Source of the DNA: Methylophilaceae bacterium | GTDB taxonomy: Bacteria > Pseudomonadota > Gammaproteobacteria > Burkholderiales > Methylophilaceae | Assembly: GCA_027488395.1 (NCBI GenBank) | Contig: JAIYBT010000010.1 | Location: 62,001-126,000 of the forward strand | Direction of reading: 5' to 3' | DNA length: 64,000 bases | Shown here: positions 53,253-63,180 of the stretch, one piece after another | Position numbering within the stretch: position 1 is the stretch's first letter | How the letters are laid out: the number at the start of each line of letters is the position of its first letter | Notes under the pieces: generated by a model | What the model was told of the DNA's origin: nothing | Seen by the model: only the letters and a program-made list of their open reading frames with translations | Databases searched by the model: none | Program-made: the position numbers and the translations under genes

Positions 53253-54366
53253 ACGTCCCCCACTGTTGAACAAGTTGTGATTGTTGATGATTTAACGATT
53301 GCATCATGGCCGTCAGGCTGTCGCCGGCAGCCACCAAACTAAAGCACGGCTGACCCGCTGGAATATTCGTCACAGAAGGTTGATCCTCTACCCAATCTGG
53401 ATAGCTAAGCTGACTGAGGTTGAGCGCAGATTTGGTATAGGCGATACGCTGGCTGTAAAATGTTGGCGCCACTTGCGTAGACGGTTTCGACCAAGCTTGA
53501 GCTACGGTCAGCCCCATGCAAACAGAGAGGTGCATGTCTATTAGCGGCCAATCTTGATACAAGCGCATGCTGGCACTTAACCGTGGATTGATGTCAATTA
53601 GATGGAGTGTGTCATCTGCATAAATCGCATCAATACTCATCAGCCCGATACCGCCTAAATCAGGCCAACATTGGTCACATAAGCGGCGCACCGCCGCATA
53701 TAAGGCTGGATCAAGCAATGTGCTCGCACCTGCATATTGAAAGCCATCTGCATGTTGATGCAAGGCATGGACACCGATCAAGAGATAATCCTGCGGGGAA
53801 ACCAACACTAACGCACCTATCGCCTGCCCTGGTTGAAATTGTTGCCAGTAACTATCGCTCCGAGGCTGCGTATCATCGGCACGCTCGCAATGATTGGAGT
53901 GGTCAGAAACTCTCTGAATGTGCTGCCCCCCCGACCCCCCTACGTGTTTGAATAGCCAATCTTGCCCGCTATGCATGACGGGCAGTTGCCGCGCAATTTT
54001 GGGCGTATCAATCTGATGTTGTTGGCAAAAGGAGGCTAACGCTTCAGGGTATTTCATGTGATGCAGTTGATTCGGCGCAACGCCAAGGACACGAAACGCT
54101 TGGGTCAAGCGCGCATAAAAGGCTATTTGGTGCTCAAACCAAGCACCGACCAACACCGCTTCAGGCGCAAAGGCCTCCAATTGTGCAAGCATGTCAAAAA
54201 AATCAGCTTCAGTCAGGTTGTCAAGCGATGGCACACACCAGTAAGACTGTGCGGCTTGTATGGTATCGCGGTCGCCATAAGCATCCATCGCCAACACCTT
54301 ATGCCCTGCTTGGCGCGCCAGTTGGGTATAAATGCGCGCACTTAACGCAATAATCGCCAACCGCAT
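53218..54366 (-). CDS. ATP-grasp protein of the H4MPT cluster (OrfY-like)
   Basis: A protein of about 382 residues with a pre-ATP-grasp Rossmann-like start (MRLAIIALSARIYTQLARQ), a central ATP-binding region (WLFKHVGGSGGQHI) and the end of the ATP-grasp domain (LHLIDINPRLSASM). Homologues called OrfY lie between mtdB and mch in other methylotrophs, where they are needed for C1 metabolism or cofactor synthesis, but the reaction has not been recognised. A GTG at 54375 would add three residues; the ATG at 54366 is preferred. It overlaps mch and follows mtdB by 37 bp. Confidence 0.85.
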   Translation of the reverse strand: MRLAIIALSARIYTQLARQAGHKVLAMDAYGDRDTIQAAQSYWCVPSLDNLTEADFFDMLAQLEAFAPEAVLVGAWFEHQIAFYARLTQAFRVLGVAPNQLHHMKYPEALASFCQQHQIDTPKIARQLPVMHSGQDWLFKHVGGSGGQHIQRVSDHSNHCERADDTQPRSDSYWQQFQPGQAIGALVLVSPQDYLLIGVHALHQHADGFQYAGASTLLDPALYAAVRRLCDQCWPDLGGIGLMSIDAIYADDTLHLIDINPRLSASMRLYQDWPLIDMHLSVCMGLTVAQAWSKPSTQVAPTFYSQRIAYTKSALNLSQLSYPDWVEDQPSVTNIPAGQPCFSLVAAGDSLTAMMQSLNHQQSQLVQQWGTYVCNNIEFNIH

Positions 54367-54403
54367 CGTACACACCTAATAATACGCGTTTAGAAATGCG
54401 CGT

Positions 54404-55300
54404 TTAGGCAACGTGGGCACAGGCGTAATCAAAGGCCTGATGATAATCAATGTGCATGGGGACATCGCTTTGCAACATTTGCTCTAACAGTTTGTGTTGC
54501 GTGACATATTTAAGTTGCCCAATCGCCAACGCCCCAAAGCCTGCGACTTGCGTATGTTCAATCAAGCCTCCATCCGAAAACGTATCTACGCCTTCAATGC
54601 CAGAAGGCGGGACTGCATTCACATCGGCAACCACTTTTAAGCTTTTTGACTGCGCAAAATGGTGCGTTTCTAACACGCGAATGCCAGCGGGCGTTGCGCA
54701 CAAGGCAACGCTGGCTTGATTTAATACTGCCTGTTTAGCGGCATCGGTACTGCCATCGACCACATGTAATTGAATATCAGGTTCATGCGCAGACAATTTT
54801 TGAACATATTGTTGCATGCTATCGAGACTGGCGTGCGCAACCATCAATACCGTTGCACCTTGTCTCGCTGCAATCAGCGCCGCTGTTGAACCAACCGTGC
54901 CACTGGCGCCAAAGATAGCAATGGTTTCTTGGCCAAGCTGACTGCCTGATTGTTTTAAATAATGATCGACCTTGGCCAACATGGCGGCCGCAGTGGTGAA
55001 CGCACCAGAGGGATCAGAAAAAGTATGGCATTCGAACGGTTTAAACATGGCACTGCGCGATTGCTTTTGCATATCGAGCGCGAGCGAAATATCGCGACCA
55101 CCAAAAAACAAAGCTTGTTGCTTAAGACCACTAGGGCTACGTGAAAAAATGGCGTCTTGGGTTAACGGAATAATTTCGTTTAGCGCGATATTGGTATAGG
55201 AAATGATTTTTTCATAGCCCGCGTCAAAGGCCATATTCACATCAAATGGACTGGCGTTTTTGGCCGCAGTAAATAAATGCAAGATGCTTGGTTTTTTCAT
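54404..55300 (-). CDS. mtdB: NAD(P)-dependent methylene-H4MPT dehydrogenase
   Basis: A 298-residue enzyme oxidising methylene-H4MPT to methenyl-H4MPT, the first dehydrogenation after formaldehyde is bound. The substrate-binding N-terminus KKPSILHLFTAAKNASPFDVNM is typical (only part quoted: ILHLFTAAKNASPFDVNM). The nucleotide-binding motif is FGASGTVGSTAALIAARQG. The open frame extends to 55360; the ATG at 55300 has an AGGGA site four bases upstream and matches the known MtdB start. It lies between mptG and the OrfY-like gene, the classical order of the cluster. Confidence 0.94.
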   Translation of the reverse strand: MKKPSILHLFTAAKNASPFDVNMAFDAGYEKIISYTNIALNEIIPLTQDAIFSRSPSGLKQQALFFGGRDISLALDMQKQSRSAMFKPFECHTFSDPSGAFTTAAAMLAKVDHYLKQSGSQLGQETIAIFGASGTVGSTAALIAARQGATVLMVAHASLDSMQQYVQKLSAHEPDIQLHVVDGSTDAAKQAVLNQASVALCATPAGIRVLETHHFAQSKSLKVVADVNAVPPSGIEGVDTFSDGGLIEHTQVAGFGALAIGQLKYVTQHKLLEQMLQSDVPMHIDYHQAFDYACAHVA

Positions 55301-55462
55301 GGGATCCCTTTTGACTAGCCTGTTTGATGGGTTTATTTTTTTTAATAATATACACAACAATTTTAGCGCTGATTGCGTGAAGAGTGCGAAGTAACTGTTT
55401 CATATCTCAGCTTACGCTAAGGCCGCTTGGTGATCCATCAAAGTGTTGATGCGGTTGCGGAC

Positions 55463-56422
55463 TTATTGACTGTGGATGACAGCACCATGATTGACTGGAT
55501 GACAGACTTTAAACTGTAGCGGGCTGTCAGCATAATCGTGTGCTAATCGTTGTTGTAGTAGTTCAGCTTCTGCAACGTTGGGTAACAACACAAATCCGGT
55601 GGGTCCCCAAGACGTTTGCCCAATGCCTCGATAACCCGCTTGTGATAACTGATCTAACACCTGCGCGACCGCTGCATTGGCATATAAGCCGCCTTGAGCC
55701 GGCGCAAAATAGTCTGCATTGTAGGCTTGCAATTGGCCTACACAGGTTGCAAACGCCTCAAAATCGGCTTCACACAAGGCAGGTAAACCGCGCATCAAGA
55801 TGTCGGAAGCTAATAATTGGGTGGCGGTGTCAGATTGCGGTTTAAGCGTTGCAAATGCGGATTTTTCGGCTTGACCATGCAAGCCAATGGCAGCATCCAC
55901 CAAGATCAGTAATGCACACCATGCATTTGGCATGGGTGTTTGCATCATGATCGGTGGGATGTTGGTGCGCGTTGATCGCCCACCATCGACAACAAATCCA
56001 CCCTCGCCAAAAGTGCCAATGCCAATGCCTGATCGATGGCCTCTGCCTGCTACGGAAGCAATCGTTGCTAACTGTGGTGTTTGCCCAGCAAGCAAAGCCA
56101 CCGCAGCACCAATCGCCAAGGCCATTTGCGTGCCAGAGCCCAAGCCTGAGTGTCTTGGAATTTCATTATGGATGCTTACATGTACAGGCTCGGAGAGCCC
56201 CATGGAGGCTTGCTGACACTGAAGTTGTCGTGCTACCCATTCGGGTAATGCAGGGTTTTGTGACCCTAAGTGAGCGCTCAGAGAGGTTGTAAAGGCATCG
56301 ACGGCAAATCCCATACTGCCAAATTGACGCATGGGATGCGCACTTAAATCAAAAAAACCAAGATGTAATCGACTATAAGTACGTATAGTGACTGCATTGG
56401 CAGTGGTAACAGCAGGCTTCAT
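55463..56422 (-). CDS. mptG: Beta-ribofuranosylaminobenzene 5'-phosphate synthase
   Basis: A 319-residue GHMP-kinase-fold enzyme that condenses p-hydroxybenzoate or p-aminobenzoate with PRPP, releasing CO2 and pyrophosphate, the first committed step of H4MPT synthesis. Signatures include YSRLHLGFFDLS near the N-terminus, the GHMP loop HSGLGSGTQMALAIG and GRGHRSGIGIGTFGEGGFV. It is the first gene of the minus-strand H4MPT unit, 162 bp before mtdB, and is divergent from ppsA. No strong Shine-Dalgarno is visible before its ATG. Confidence 0.94.
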   Translation of the reverse strand: MKPAVTTANAVTIRTYSRLHLGFFDLSAHPMRQFGSMGFAVDAFTTSLSAHLGSQNPALPEWVARQLQCQQASMGLSEPVHVSIHNEIPRHSGLGSGTQMALAIGAAVALLAGQTPQLATIASVAGRGHRSGIGIGTFGEGGFVVDGGRSTRTNIPPIMMQTPMPNAWCALLILVDAAIGLHGQAEKSAFATLKPQSDTATQLLASDILMRGLPALCEADFEAFATCVGQLQAYNADYFAPAQGGLYANAAVAQVLDQLSQAGYRGIGQTSWGPTGFVLLPNVAEAELLQQRLAHDYADSPLQFKVCHPVNHGAVIHSQ

Positions 56423-56474
56423 GGGTCAGTATTTCAGTACATACATCTTTTTTTGACGGAGTTGGATGGCTGGC

Positions 56475-56503
56475 GTGACATTAAAACATGATTTTGGCAT
56501 AAT
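56475..56503 (+). promoter_or_regulatory. Sigma-70 promoter of ppsA
   Basis: GTGACA at 56475-56480 and CATAAT at 56498-56503, each one mismatch from consensus, are separated by exactly 17 bp. Initiation near 56510 would give a leader of about 130 nt that includes a weak AAGCTTA/TAAGCTT hairpin (56535-56553). The divergent mptG promoter was not located. Confidence 0.6.
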
Positions 56504-56638
56504 GCAGTGGCATTAGGGGATTCAAACAAAAATGAAGCTTAGCAATTAAGCTTTATTTATCGAATTCAATTTGTTGCACACTACACTATGATCAACGCAA
56601 CAAATCATCATCAGTTTCAAAAAATATAAGGGTATTTT

Positions 56639-59011
56639 ATGGTTAGTCATGTTATTCCATTTGAGAATCTCCGAAACAGCGATGTGCCATCGGTTGGAGG
56701 TAAAAACGCATCGTTAGGCGAGATGATTTCTCAGCTCTCCGCCAAGGGTGTGCGTGTGCCGACCGGCTTTGCAACCACAGCCGATGCTTATCGCGAGTTT
56801 CTTGCGCAAGGTGGATTAAATGACAAAATCAATGCATTGCTCGATAAATTAAATGCGGACGATACCCAAGCGCTGGCTAAATGTGGCGCGCAGATTCGTC
56901 AGTGGATCATGGAAGCTGAGTTTCCAGCAGCATTACAGACTGCCATTGCAGAAAATTACGCCAAACTGATCGAGCGCTCAGCGCCAGGCACGACCTTTGC
57001 GGTACGTTCTTCTGCTACCGCAGAAGATTTACCTGATGCCTCTTTTGCTGGTCAACAAGAAAGCTTCCTAAATATTCATGGTTTAGACAACATCAACCAT
57101 GCCATTAAAGAAGTATTCGCTTCGTTATACAACGACCGTGCCATTTCTTATCGCGTACACAAAGGCTTTGTTCACGCAGATGTTGCTTTGTCTGCCGGTG
57201 TACAACAAATGGTTCGCTCTGATATTGGCTGTGCGGGCGTCATGTTTACGATTGATACCGAGTCTGGTCATCGCGACATGGCGTTTATTACCTCCTCTTA
57301 TGGCTTGGGTGAAACCGTGGTGCAAGGGGCAGTTAACCCAGATGAATTCTATGTGCATAAACCATTGCTAGCACTTGGTAAGCCAGCCATCGTGCGACGC
57401 ACCATGGGTTCAAAATTAATCAAAATGATTTTCTCTGATGCCACGCAAGCGGGTAAATCTACCCACACCGTGGATGTGGATGCTGCGGAATCTAACCGTT
57501 ACTCGCTATCTGATGCCGATATTTTAGAGTTAGCGACTTATGCCATTACCATTGAGCAACATTATGGTTGCCCAATGGACATCGAATGGGGCAAAAACGG
57601 CTTAGATAACAAGTTATATATTTTGCAAGCGCGTCCTGAAACTGTTAAATCGCAAGAAGCAGCCAATAACATTACCGAGACGTTTAAATTACAAAAACAC
57701 TCCTCAAAAGCCGTTGTCGCTGGCCGAGCTGTGACGCAAAAAGTTGGGGTTGGTCCTGTACGTATTGTGCTTGACCCTGCAGAAATGCATTTAGTACAAC
57801 CAGGTGACGTGCTCGTTGCCGACATGACAGACCCAAACTGGGAACCCGTGATGAAACGCGCCAGCGCCTTGGTCACCAACCGTGGTGGCCGTACCTGTCA
57901 CGCTGCGATTATTGCGCGCGAATTAGGCATCCCTGCCATTGTGGGTTCGGTCAACGCAACAGATTTGTTGCGTGAAGGTGAAATTGTCACGGTGTCTTGT
58001 GCAGAGGGCGAAACTGGTTTCGTGTATCACGGCGCGCTTGAGTATGAAGTGTCAACACAAACCAACAGTGCGTTAAGCAAGCCTCCTTGCAAAATCATGA
58101 TGAACGTGGGTAATCCAGACATGGCGTTCACCTTTGCGCAAACGCCCAACGATGGCGTGGGTCTCGCGCGTCTAGAGTTTGTGATTAATAACATGGTAGG
58201 CATCCATCCTAAAGCCATTTTAAATGTGGATGCCATGCCAGCGGCGATTCAAGCCACCATTAAAAACCGTGCCCGCGGCTATGCCAGCCCTAAACAGTTC
58301 TATATTGATAAAGTGGCTGAAGGCGTGGCAACCATTGCGGCTGCGTTTTACCCAAAACCAGTGATTGTACGTACGTCTGATTTCAAATCTAACGAGTACA
58401 AAAAACTGGTGGGGGGTGAGATTTATGAGCCCGATGAAGAAAACCCAATGATTGGTTTCCGTGGCGCTGCACGTTATATGGCTGAAGACTTCAAAGAATG
58501 CTTTGCCATGGAGTGCCAAGCCATGAAAAAAGTCCGTGACGAGATGGGCTTGGTCAATGTTGAGTTAATGATTCCATTTGTACGGACCTTAGATGAAGCC
58601 CGTGCTGTCACCGCCATCATGGAAGCCAACGGTCTTAAGCGTGGCGAAAATGGCTTACGTTTAATCATGATGTGTGAAATCCCATCCAACGCCTTGTTAG
58701 CTGAGCAATTCTTAGAATATTTTGATGGGTTCTCCATTGGTTCTAACGATTTGACCCAATTAACATTAGGCATGGACCGTGATTCAGGCATATTGGCCGA
58801 TGGGTTTGATGAGCGCAACGATGCGGTGAAAGTGCTGCTCAAAATGGCCATCAACACTTGTAACCGTCTGGGTAAATACGTGGGTATTTGTGGTCAAGGC
58901 CCATCAGACCATCAGGACTTTGCCGAATGGCTCGTGGCTGAGGGTATCCAATCGGTATCGCTCAACCCGGATACCGTGGTTGCGACTTGGCAACGCCTCA
59001 CCAAAAAATAA
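56639..59011 (+). CDS. ppsA: Phosphoenolpyruvate synthase (pyruvate, water dikinase)
   Basis: A 790-residue enzyme making PEP from pyruvate and ATP with release of AMP and phosphate, needed for gluconeogenesis on C1 compounds. An N-terminal PPDK-like ATP-binding domain (about 1-350, [13 protein letters not shown]) is followed by the swivelling phosphohistidine domain. His421 in [15 protein letters not shown] matches E. coli PpsA numbering. The C-terminal TIM barrel has [13 protein letters not shown] and the catalytic Cys in GICGQG. A good AAGGG site precedes the ATG. Its regulator ppsR follows by 27 bp. Confidence 0.96.
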   Translation: MVSHVIPFENLRNSDVPSVGGKNASLGEMISQLSAKGVRVPTGFATTADAYREFLAQGGLNDKINALLDKLNADDTQALAKCGAQIRQWIMEAEFPAALQTAIAENYAKLIERSAPGTTFAVRSSATAEDLPDASFAGQQESFLNIHGLDNINHAIKEVFASLYNDRAISYRVHKGFVHADVALSAGVQQMVRSDIGCAGVMFTIDTESGHRDMAFITSSYGLGETVVQGAVNPDEFYVHKPLLALGKPAIVRRTMGSKLIKMIFSDATQAGKSTHTVDVDAAESNRYSLSDADILELATYAITIEQHYGCPMDIEWGKNGLDNKLYILQARPETVKSQEAANNITETFKLQKHSSKAVVAGRAVTQKVGVGPVRIVLDPAEMHLVQPGDVLVADMTDPNWEPVMKRASALVTNRGGRTCHAAIIARELGIPAIVGSVNATDLLREGEIVTVSCAEGETGFVYHGALEYEVSTQTNSALSKPPCKIMMNVGNPDMAFTFAQTPNDGVGLARLEFVINNMVGIHPKAILNVDAMPAAIQATIKNRARGYASPKQFYIDKVAEGVATIAAAFYPKPVIVRTSDFKSNEYKKLVGGEIYEPDEENPMIGFRGAARYMAEDFKECFAMECQAMKKVRDEMGLVNVELMIPFVRTLDEARAVTAIMEANGLKRGENGLRLIMMCEIPSNALLAEQFLEYFDGFSIGSNDLTQLTLGMDRDSGILADGFDERNDAVKVLLKMAINTCNRLGKYVGICGQGPSDHQDFAEWLVAEGIQSVSLNPDTVVATWQRLTKK

Positions 59012-59038
59012 TTTCACACTGACACGCAAGGCACTCGT

Positions 59039-59842
59039 ATGAATCACCGTTCTGTATTTATTATTTCTGATGGTACGGGGATTACAGCGGGTGCTTTGAG
59101 TAAGTTACTCGAGCACTTTCCCAATACTAGCTTCACGACGACGCGCTTACCGTTTACTGACAACGATGAAAAAGTGCAAGCAGCGTTTGAGCATATTCAA
59201 CACGTAGCGGATGCAGATGGTATTCGCCCTATTGTCATGATGTCGGTTGGCAATGGCGAACACCGCAATCATTTGAAACAAGCCAATGCTTATTTTATTG
59301 ATTTGTTTCATCGCTTTATCTACCCGTTAGGCTCGGAACTCAATCAAGAACCTCTGACAGGCGCAAGTATCGCCTACAGCGCTATGGGCAATAGCTACCA
59401 TGAACGCATGGAAGCGATCAACTTTACACTCAACCACGACGATGGCATGACCAACTCAGGGTTGGACGAGGCAGAAGTCATCCTGATCGGCGTTTCGCGT
59501 TGTGGTAAAACGCCCACCAGCATTTACCTTGCGATGCAGTTTGGTATTAAAGCAGCCAACTATCCATTAATTCCAGAAGACTTTGAGCGTGGCACCCTAC
59601 CCGCTGCACTCGAAAAAAACATCGCAAAAATTTTTGGATTAACCATTAAAGCGGAACGTCTGCATTCGGTGCGCAGTGAACGCCGCCCAGATAGTTTTTA
59701 TGCGTCTTTAGATAATTGTCGTAAAGAAATTGCGACAGCAGAAAACATGATGCGTCAGTATGATATTCCGTGGGCGGATTCAACCAGTCGCTCCATTGAA
59801 GAGTTATCCGCGATTATCCTACAAAAAATTCGCCAGCGTTAA
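59039..59842 (+). CDS. ppsR: PEP synthetase regulatory protein (bifunctional kinase/pyrophosphorylase)
   Basis: A 267-residue DUF299-family protein that switches PpsA off by ADP-dependent phosphorylation of a threonine near its catalytic His and on again by Pi-dependent dephosphorylation. The P-loop is GVSRCGKT at 151-158; the N-terminal HRSVFIISDGTGITA is family-typical. It is cotranscribed with ppsA, so the enzyme and its control arise together. The stop codon lies inside the loop of a transcription terminator. Confidence 0.95.
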   Translation: MNHRSVFIISDGTGITAGALSKLLEHFPNTSFTTTRLPFTDNDEKVQAAFEHIQHVADADGIRPIVMMSVGNGEHRNHLKQANAYFIDLFHRFIYPLGSELNQEPLTGASIAYSAMGNSYHERMEAINFTLNHDDGMTNSGLDEAEVILIGVSRCGKTPTSIYLAMQFGIKAANYPLIPEDFERGTLPAALEKNIAKIFGLTIKAERLHSVRSERRPDSFYASLDNCRKEIATAENMMRQYDIPWADSTSRSIEELSAIILQKIRQR

Positions 59843-59856
59843 GCTGGCGTTTTTTT
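59823..59856. terminator. Bidirectional rho-independent terminator
   Basis: The stem CGCCAGC / GCTGGCG with loop GTTAA is bordered by an A-rich tract left and seven T right. The loop contains the ppsR stop codon and the T tract touches the stop of the convergent gene at 59855, so one hairpin ends both. Confidence 0.9.
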
Positions 59857-60523
59857 AGGCTGCAATCGCCATTTCTCGGCGGACTGCTACGGGTTTAAAA
59901 CTATCGTTACGCCAATAAGGATAAAACTCGCGCGCGACACTCAGAAAGATATGGTGCGTGCCCATGGCGTGAAAAAAGGGCAACAACATGTCGACTAACT
60001 GTCGATAATGTAATGATTGTTTGTGGTTGATATCGCGCAGTGCCACCAATAAATATTTAGTTAATCGGATACGATCTCTAAACAATAAGGGTTCACTGAT
60101 TTTAAGTAGCTGCTCGTCATGAAAAGCGGTCAGCGCTTGATGTTCGTGCGGCAGTAAGACTGTTTTGTCTAGTTCATACCACTGTTTAAATAAGATGTCT
60201 TGTGATGTACGTGTCATCGGCACCGTACCGTTAAACACCTTGGCCTGGCTCATCGCCACAATGCCTTTGATATCTTTCACCCAAAAAGAGTAAAACTCGC
60301 GAATCACTGGCAATACTGCTGGGACTTCCGCACTATCAATTGTTTGAATAAAGGCATCGACTGCTTGGCGATAACTGGCGCCTTCGGCGTCAATATTGGT
60401 CAAGTGTTCACTTAACCGTTGAATGATAAATTCACGCTGGATCAGCACACGTTGGCTCACCCCTTGGCTATTTAACACTTTAATGTAGGCTTTTAAGGCC
60501 TCTTGTTCTCTGCTCGTTTGCAT
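59855..60523 (-). CDS. Unknown protein made of two ~80-residue repeats
   Basis: A 222-residue, helix-rich, probably cytoplasmic protein without signal peptide or membrane helix. I do not recognise a family. Its two halves are related. EQEALKAY (6-13) matches EHQALTAF (127-134), YRQAVD (51-56) matches YRQLVD (173-178), and REFYSFWVKD (75-84) matches REFYPYWRND (198-207), all offset by 121-123 residues. It thus arose by internal duplication. It is convergent with ppsR and shares its terminator; no cotranscribed partner is evident, so the role is open. Confidence 0.78.
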   Translation of the reverse strand: MQTSREQEALKAYIKVLNSQGVSQRVLIQREFIIQRLSEHLTNIDAEGASYRQAVDAFIQTIDSAEVPAVLPVIREFYSFWVKDIKGIVAMSQAKVFNGTVPMTRTSQDILFKQWYELDKTVLLPHEHQALTAFHDEQLLKISEPLLFRDRIRLTKYLLVALRDINHKQSLHYRQLVDMLLPFFHAMGTHHIFLSVAREFYPYWRNDSFKPVAVRREMAIAA

Positions 60524-60674
60524 GATGACCCTCTGCTAAATTCATTCGCAACCGGATGTGTCATATCAACATTCCATCCACGGTAGACATAGTGTCATCT
60601 TAACTGAGGAGGCAGATCATTGATTGCGTAATGAGCAGACCAAAATACAGATATTTCTTTGAATTAATAGCAGA

Positions 60675-61880
60675 TTATTGCGATGAGCCGCCTGCGATCA
60701 GCGGTTGCTTATGGTGACCCCACAATAAGAGTATGCAACTGAGCATTGATGTCACCAGCATGGTCACCGCGAGCAAACAGGTCGAATGCCAAACAAACGG
60801 GACAATCAATGCTGAGCAAATGCTCGAACAAAGCATTTGCATAAAGGCTTGGGCGGATGCGGCGGTACCACGTACCTTGGGGTAGCAGTCCAACGCTGCG
60901 ATGGATAATACAGGCATGGCAGCGGCCATGCCGATGTTAAAAAGCGCAATGGGAAGAATGGATAACCAAGCCACGGGCTCACCATCATTCAGCCATTGAA
61001 TCAATACATTCAAGGTCGCAATCGTCAGCATCCAAACAAATGCCCATCGCAGGGTTGTGCTTGCTGAAAGTTTACCCGCGGTGTACTTTGAAATCCAAGA
61101 CCCCAGCATCATGCCTGTCACAGTGGGAATAAACAAATAGCCGAATTGCTGATTAGTTAAATGTAAGTGTTCTATTAAAAACACTGGACTGGCCAATACA
61201 TAAATAAAAAATGCAGCAAAATTGAGTCCAATACAAGCAATCAAGATCAGAAACGAGCGATGTGCCAGCATATTGGCATAGGTATCCACAATCTGCTTCA
61301 CCGAAAACGGTACTCTTTTTTCAATTGGCATGGTTTCGGGTAAATAACGAACCGCGGCCCATAGCGCAACACTGGCATAAATAGCTAAAAAAATAAAAAT
61401 AGCCTGCCAATGCAAGCCTAATAATAAGCCGCCCAAAATGGGCGCAATGGCAGGCGCAATGCCAAACAACATTTGTACCGTTGCCATGACACGTTGTGCT
61501 TGTGCACCTTGAAACAAATCGCGCACCATTGCCCTAGCAACAGTATTTCCTGCCCCACCACTCATGCCTTGAATCGCACGAAACAACCATAGCGTTTGCA
61601 CATTGGGTGCAAATACACAACCGATACTGGCCAAGACAAAGATCGCCAGGCCCCATTTAATGGTGGTGATGCGTCCAATCGCATCCGATATCGCACCATG
61701 ACACAATGTCATTGCAGCATAAGGCAATAAATAAAAAGTCAGACTTTGTTGGATGGCTAGAGGTGTGGTGTTGAGAGATTGTGCCATCCAGTGAAACGCT
61801 GGCAAGTAAGTATCAATCGCAAAGGGAGCAAGGGCTGCCAATGCAGCAAGCACATAGACTAAACGACTGGCATGACGCAC
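60675..61880 (-). CDS. Bcr/CflA-type MFS multidrug efflux transporter
   Basis: A 401-residue major-facilitator protein with twelve hydrophobic helices. It resembles Bcr/CflA drug:H+ antiporters: AIDTYLPAF in helix 1, SDAIGRITTIKWG in the loop after helix 2 and GGAGNTVARAMVRDLF in the third. The substrate cannot be predicted. The start is a GTG at 61880 with AGGA seven bases upstream. It lies downstream of pqqE on the same strand but behind that operon's terminator, so it is probably expressed on its own. Confidence 0.9.
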   Translation of the reverse strand: MRHASRLVYVLAALAALAPFAIDTYLPAFHWMAQSLNTTPLAIQQSLTFYLLPYAAMTLCHGAISDAIGRITTIKWGLAIFVLASIGCVFAPNVQTLWLFRAIQGMSGGAGNTVARAMVRDLFQGAQAQRVMATVQMLFGIAPAIAPILGGLLLGLHWQAIFIFLAIYASVALWAAVRYLPETMPIEKRVPFSVKQIVDTYANMLAHRSFLILIACIGLNFAAFFIYVLASPVFLIEHLHLTNQQFGYLFIPTVTGMMLGSWISKYTAGKLSASTTLRWAFVWMLTIATLNVLIQWLNDGEPVAWLSILPIALFNIGMAAAMPVLSIAALDCYPKVRGTAASAQAFMQMLCSSICSALIVPFVWHSTCLLAVTMLVTSMLSCILLLWGHHKQPLIAGGSSQ

Positions 61881-61897
61881 AAATATATCCTATCCAT

Positions 61898-61923
61898 AAA
61901 AAAAGGCGCACGCGTGCGCCCTT
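61898..61923 (-). terminator. Terminator of the pqq operon
   Basis: Read on the minus strand, a GC-rich stem GGCGCA / TGCGCC with loop CGCG is followed by seven T. It lies 27 bp after the pqqE stop and just before the start of the drug exporter gene. Confidence 0.88.
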
Positions 61924-61949
61924 TCATTATAAAGCATGCTGGTTGATGA

Positions 61950-63131
61950 TTAAGGTAATGCGTGAAACTGATCGACCCGTTCTTGGCTACCCTCAACGTA
62001 TTTTTTAGAGTTTTTATCAGTGCGAAAAATAATCGGTTGTTCACGTATGATTGGATCTTGCGCAGCGACCAATGCCTCATCAATCAAATGGCGATGGGGA
62101 GATTTCGTACACACCGGATCAGCCGTTTCGGCATCCCCACTGAGTAAATAAGATTGACAGCGACAACCGCCTAAATCATTTTCTTTTTCGTCACAACTAC
62201 GGCATGGTTCTTTTAGCCAATCCATGCCCCGGTATTTATTGAACGCTGGTGACTCTTTCCACGCCCACTCTAACCCGTTTTCTTTGACATTCGGAAACGT
62301 CATACCGGGCAATACGCGAGCAGAATGACAAGGCAGGACATCACCATTGGCCGTCACGATCATAAACACTTCGCCCCAACCATTCATACATTTTTTCGGA
62401 CGGTCTGAAAAATAATCAGGCACCACAAAAAACACTTTCATCTTATTGCCAATGCGCTCACGGAACGCATTGGTGGCGGCTTCTGCGCGATTTAATTGTT
62501 CACGGGTAGGCATCAACTGACTGCGATTAACCAAGCTCCAGCCATAGTATTGGGTGTTAGCAAGCTCGACATAGTCTGCACCTAAGGCTTCGGCCATCTC
62601 TAAAATTTTGTCGACATGGTCGATGTTGTAGCGATGAATCACTACGTTAAGCACCATGGGGTAGCCATGCGCTTTAATCATGCCGGCTACTTTTTTCTTT
62701 AATTCAAACGTACGCGTGTCGGTAATAAAGTTGCTGATATCCTCGGTGATATCGTGCATAGACAACTGAATATGATCTAATCCGCCCTCTTTAAACGCTT
62801 GAATACGTTTTTCAGTTAAGCCCACACCAGAGGTAATCAGATTGCTGTAATAACCAAGTTTGTGCGCTTCGACGACGATGTCTTCGATATCGTCGCGCAA
62901 TAGCGGCTCACCACCTGAGATCCCTAATTGAATCGCGCCCATCTTGCGCGCATCGCGTAAAGCAGATATCCACTGCTCGGTGGTGAGTTCGTTTTTGGTA
63001 TGTTTATCGTAATCGGTAGGGTTGTAACAAAAAGCACAGTGTAATGGGCAACGATAAGTGACTTCTGCCAATAACCAAAGTGGTTGTTTTTGTGTCACGC
63101 TTGCCGCAACGCCGTTATTTAATTGTGCCAT
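61950..63131 (-). CDS. pqqE: PQQ biosynthesis radical SAM enzyme PqqE
   Basis: A 393-residue radical SAM protein that forms the first carbon-carbon bond between Glu and Tyr of the PqqA peptide. The [4Fe-4S] motif is CPLHCAFC with Cys28, Cys32 and Cys35. The C-terminal SPASM domain holds further cysteines (CRSCDEKENDLGGCRC). It needs PqqD as peptide chaperone, encoded 49 bp upstream. An AAGGGG site precedes the ATG. It is the last gene of the operon, followed by a terminator. PQQ serves methanol dehydrogenases in methylotrophs. Confidence 0.96.
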   Translation of the reverse strand: MAQLNNGVAASVTQKQPLWLLAEVTYRCPLHCAFCYNPTDYDKHTKNELTTEQWISALRDARKMGAIQLGISGGEPLLRDDIEDIVVEAHKLGYYSNLITSGVGLTEKRIQAFKEGGLDHIQLSMHDITEDISNFITDTRTFELKKKVAGMIKAHGYPMVLNVVIHRYNIDHVDKILEMAEALGADYVELANTQYYGWSLVNRSQLMPTREQLNRAEAATNAFRERIGNKMKVFFVVPDYFSDRPKKCMNGWGEVFMIVTANGDVLPCHSARVLPGMTFPNVKENGLEWAWKESPAFNKYRGMDWLKEPCRSCDEKENDLGGCRCQSYLLSGDAETADPVCTKSPHRHLIDEALVAAQDPIIREQPIIFRTDKNSKKYVEGSQERVDQFHALP

Positions 63132-63180
63132 GTTGTTACCCCTTATTTGCTACACATTTGGCTATATTGATTTAAATTGC

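Noticed and set aside
56535-56553. AAGCTTA/TAAGCTT hairpin in the ppsA leader as a riboswitch or attenuator
   Set aside because: The stem is 7 bp and AT-rich with no T-tract or alternative structure seen; too weak to claim a regulatory element.
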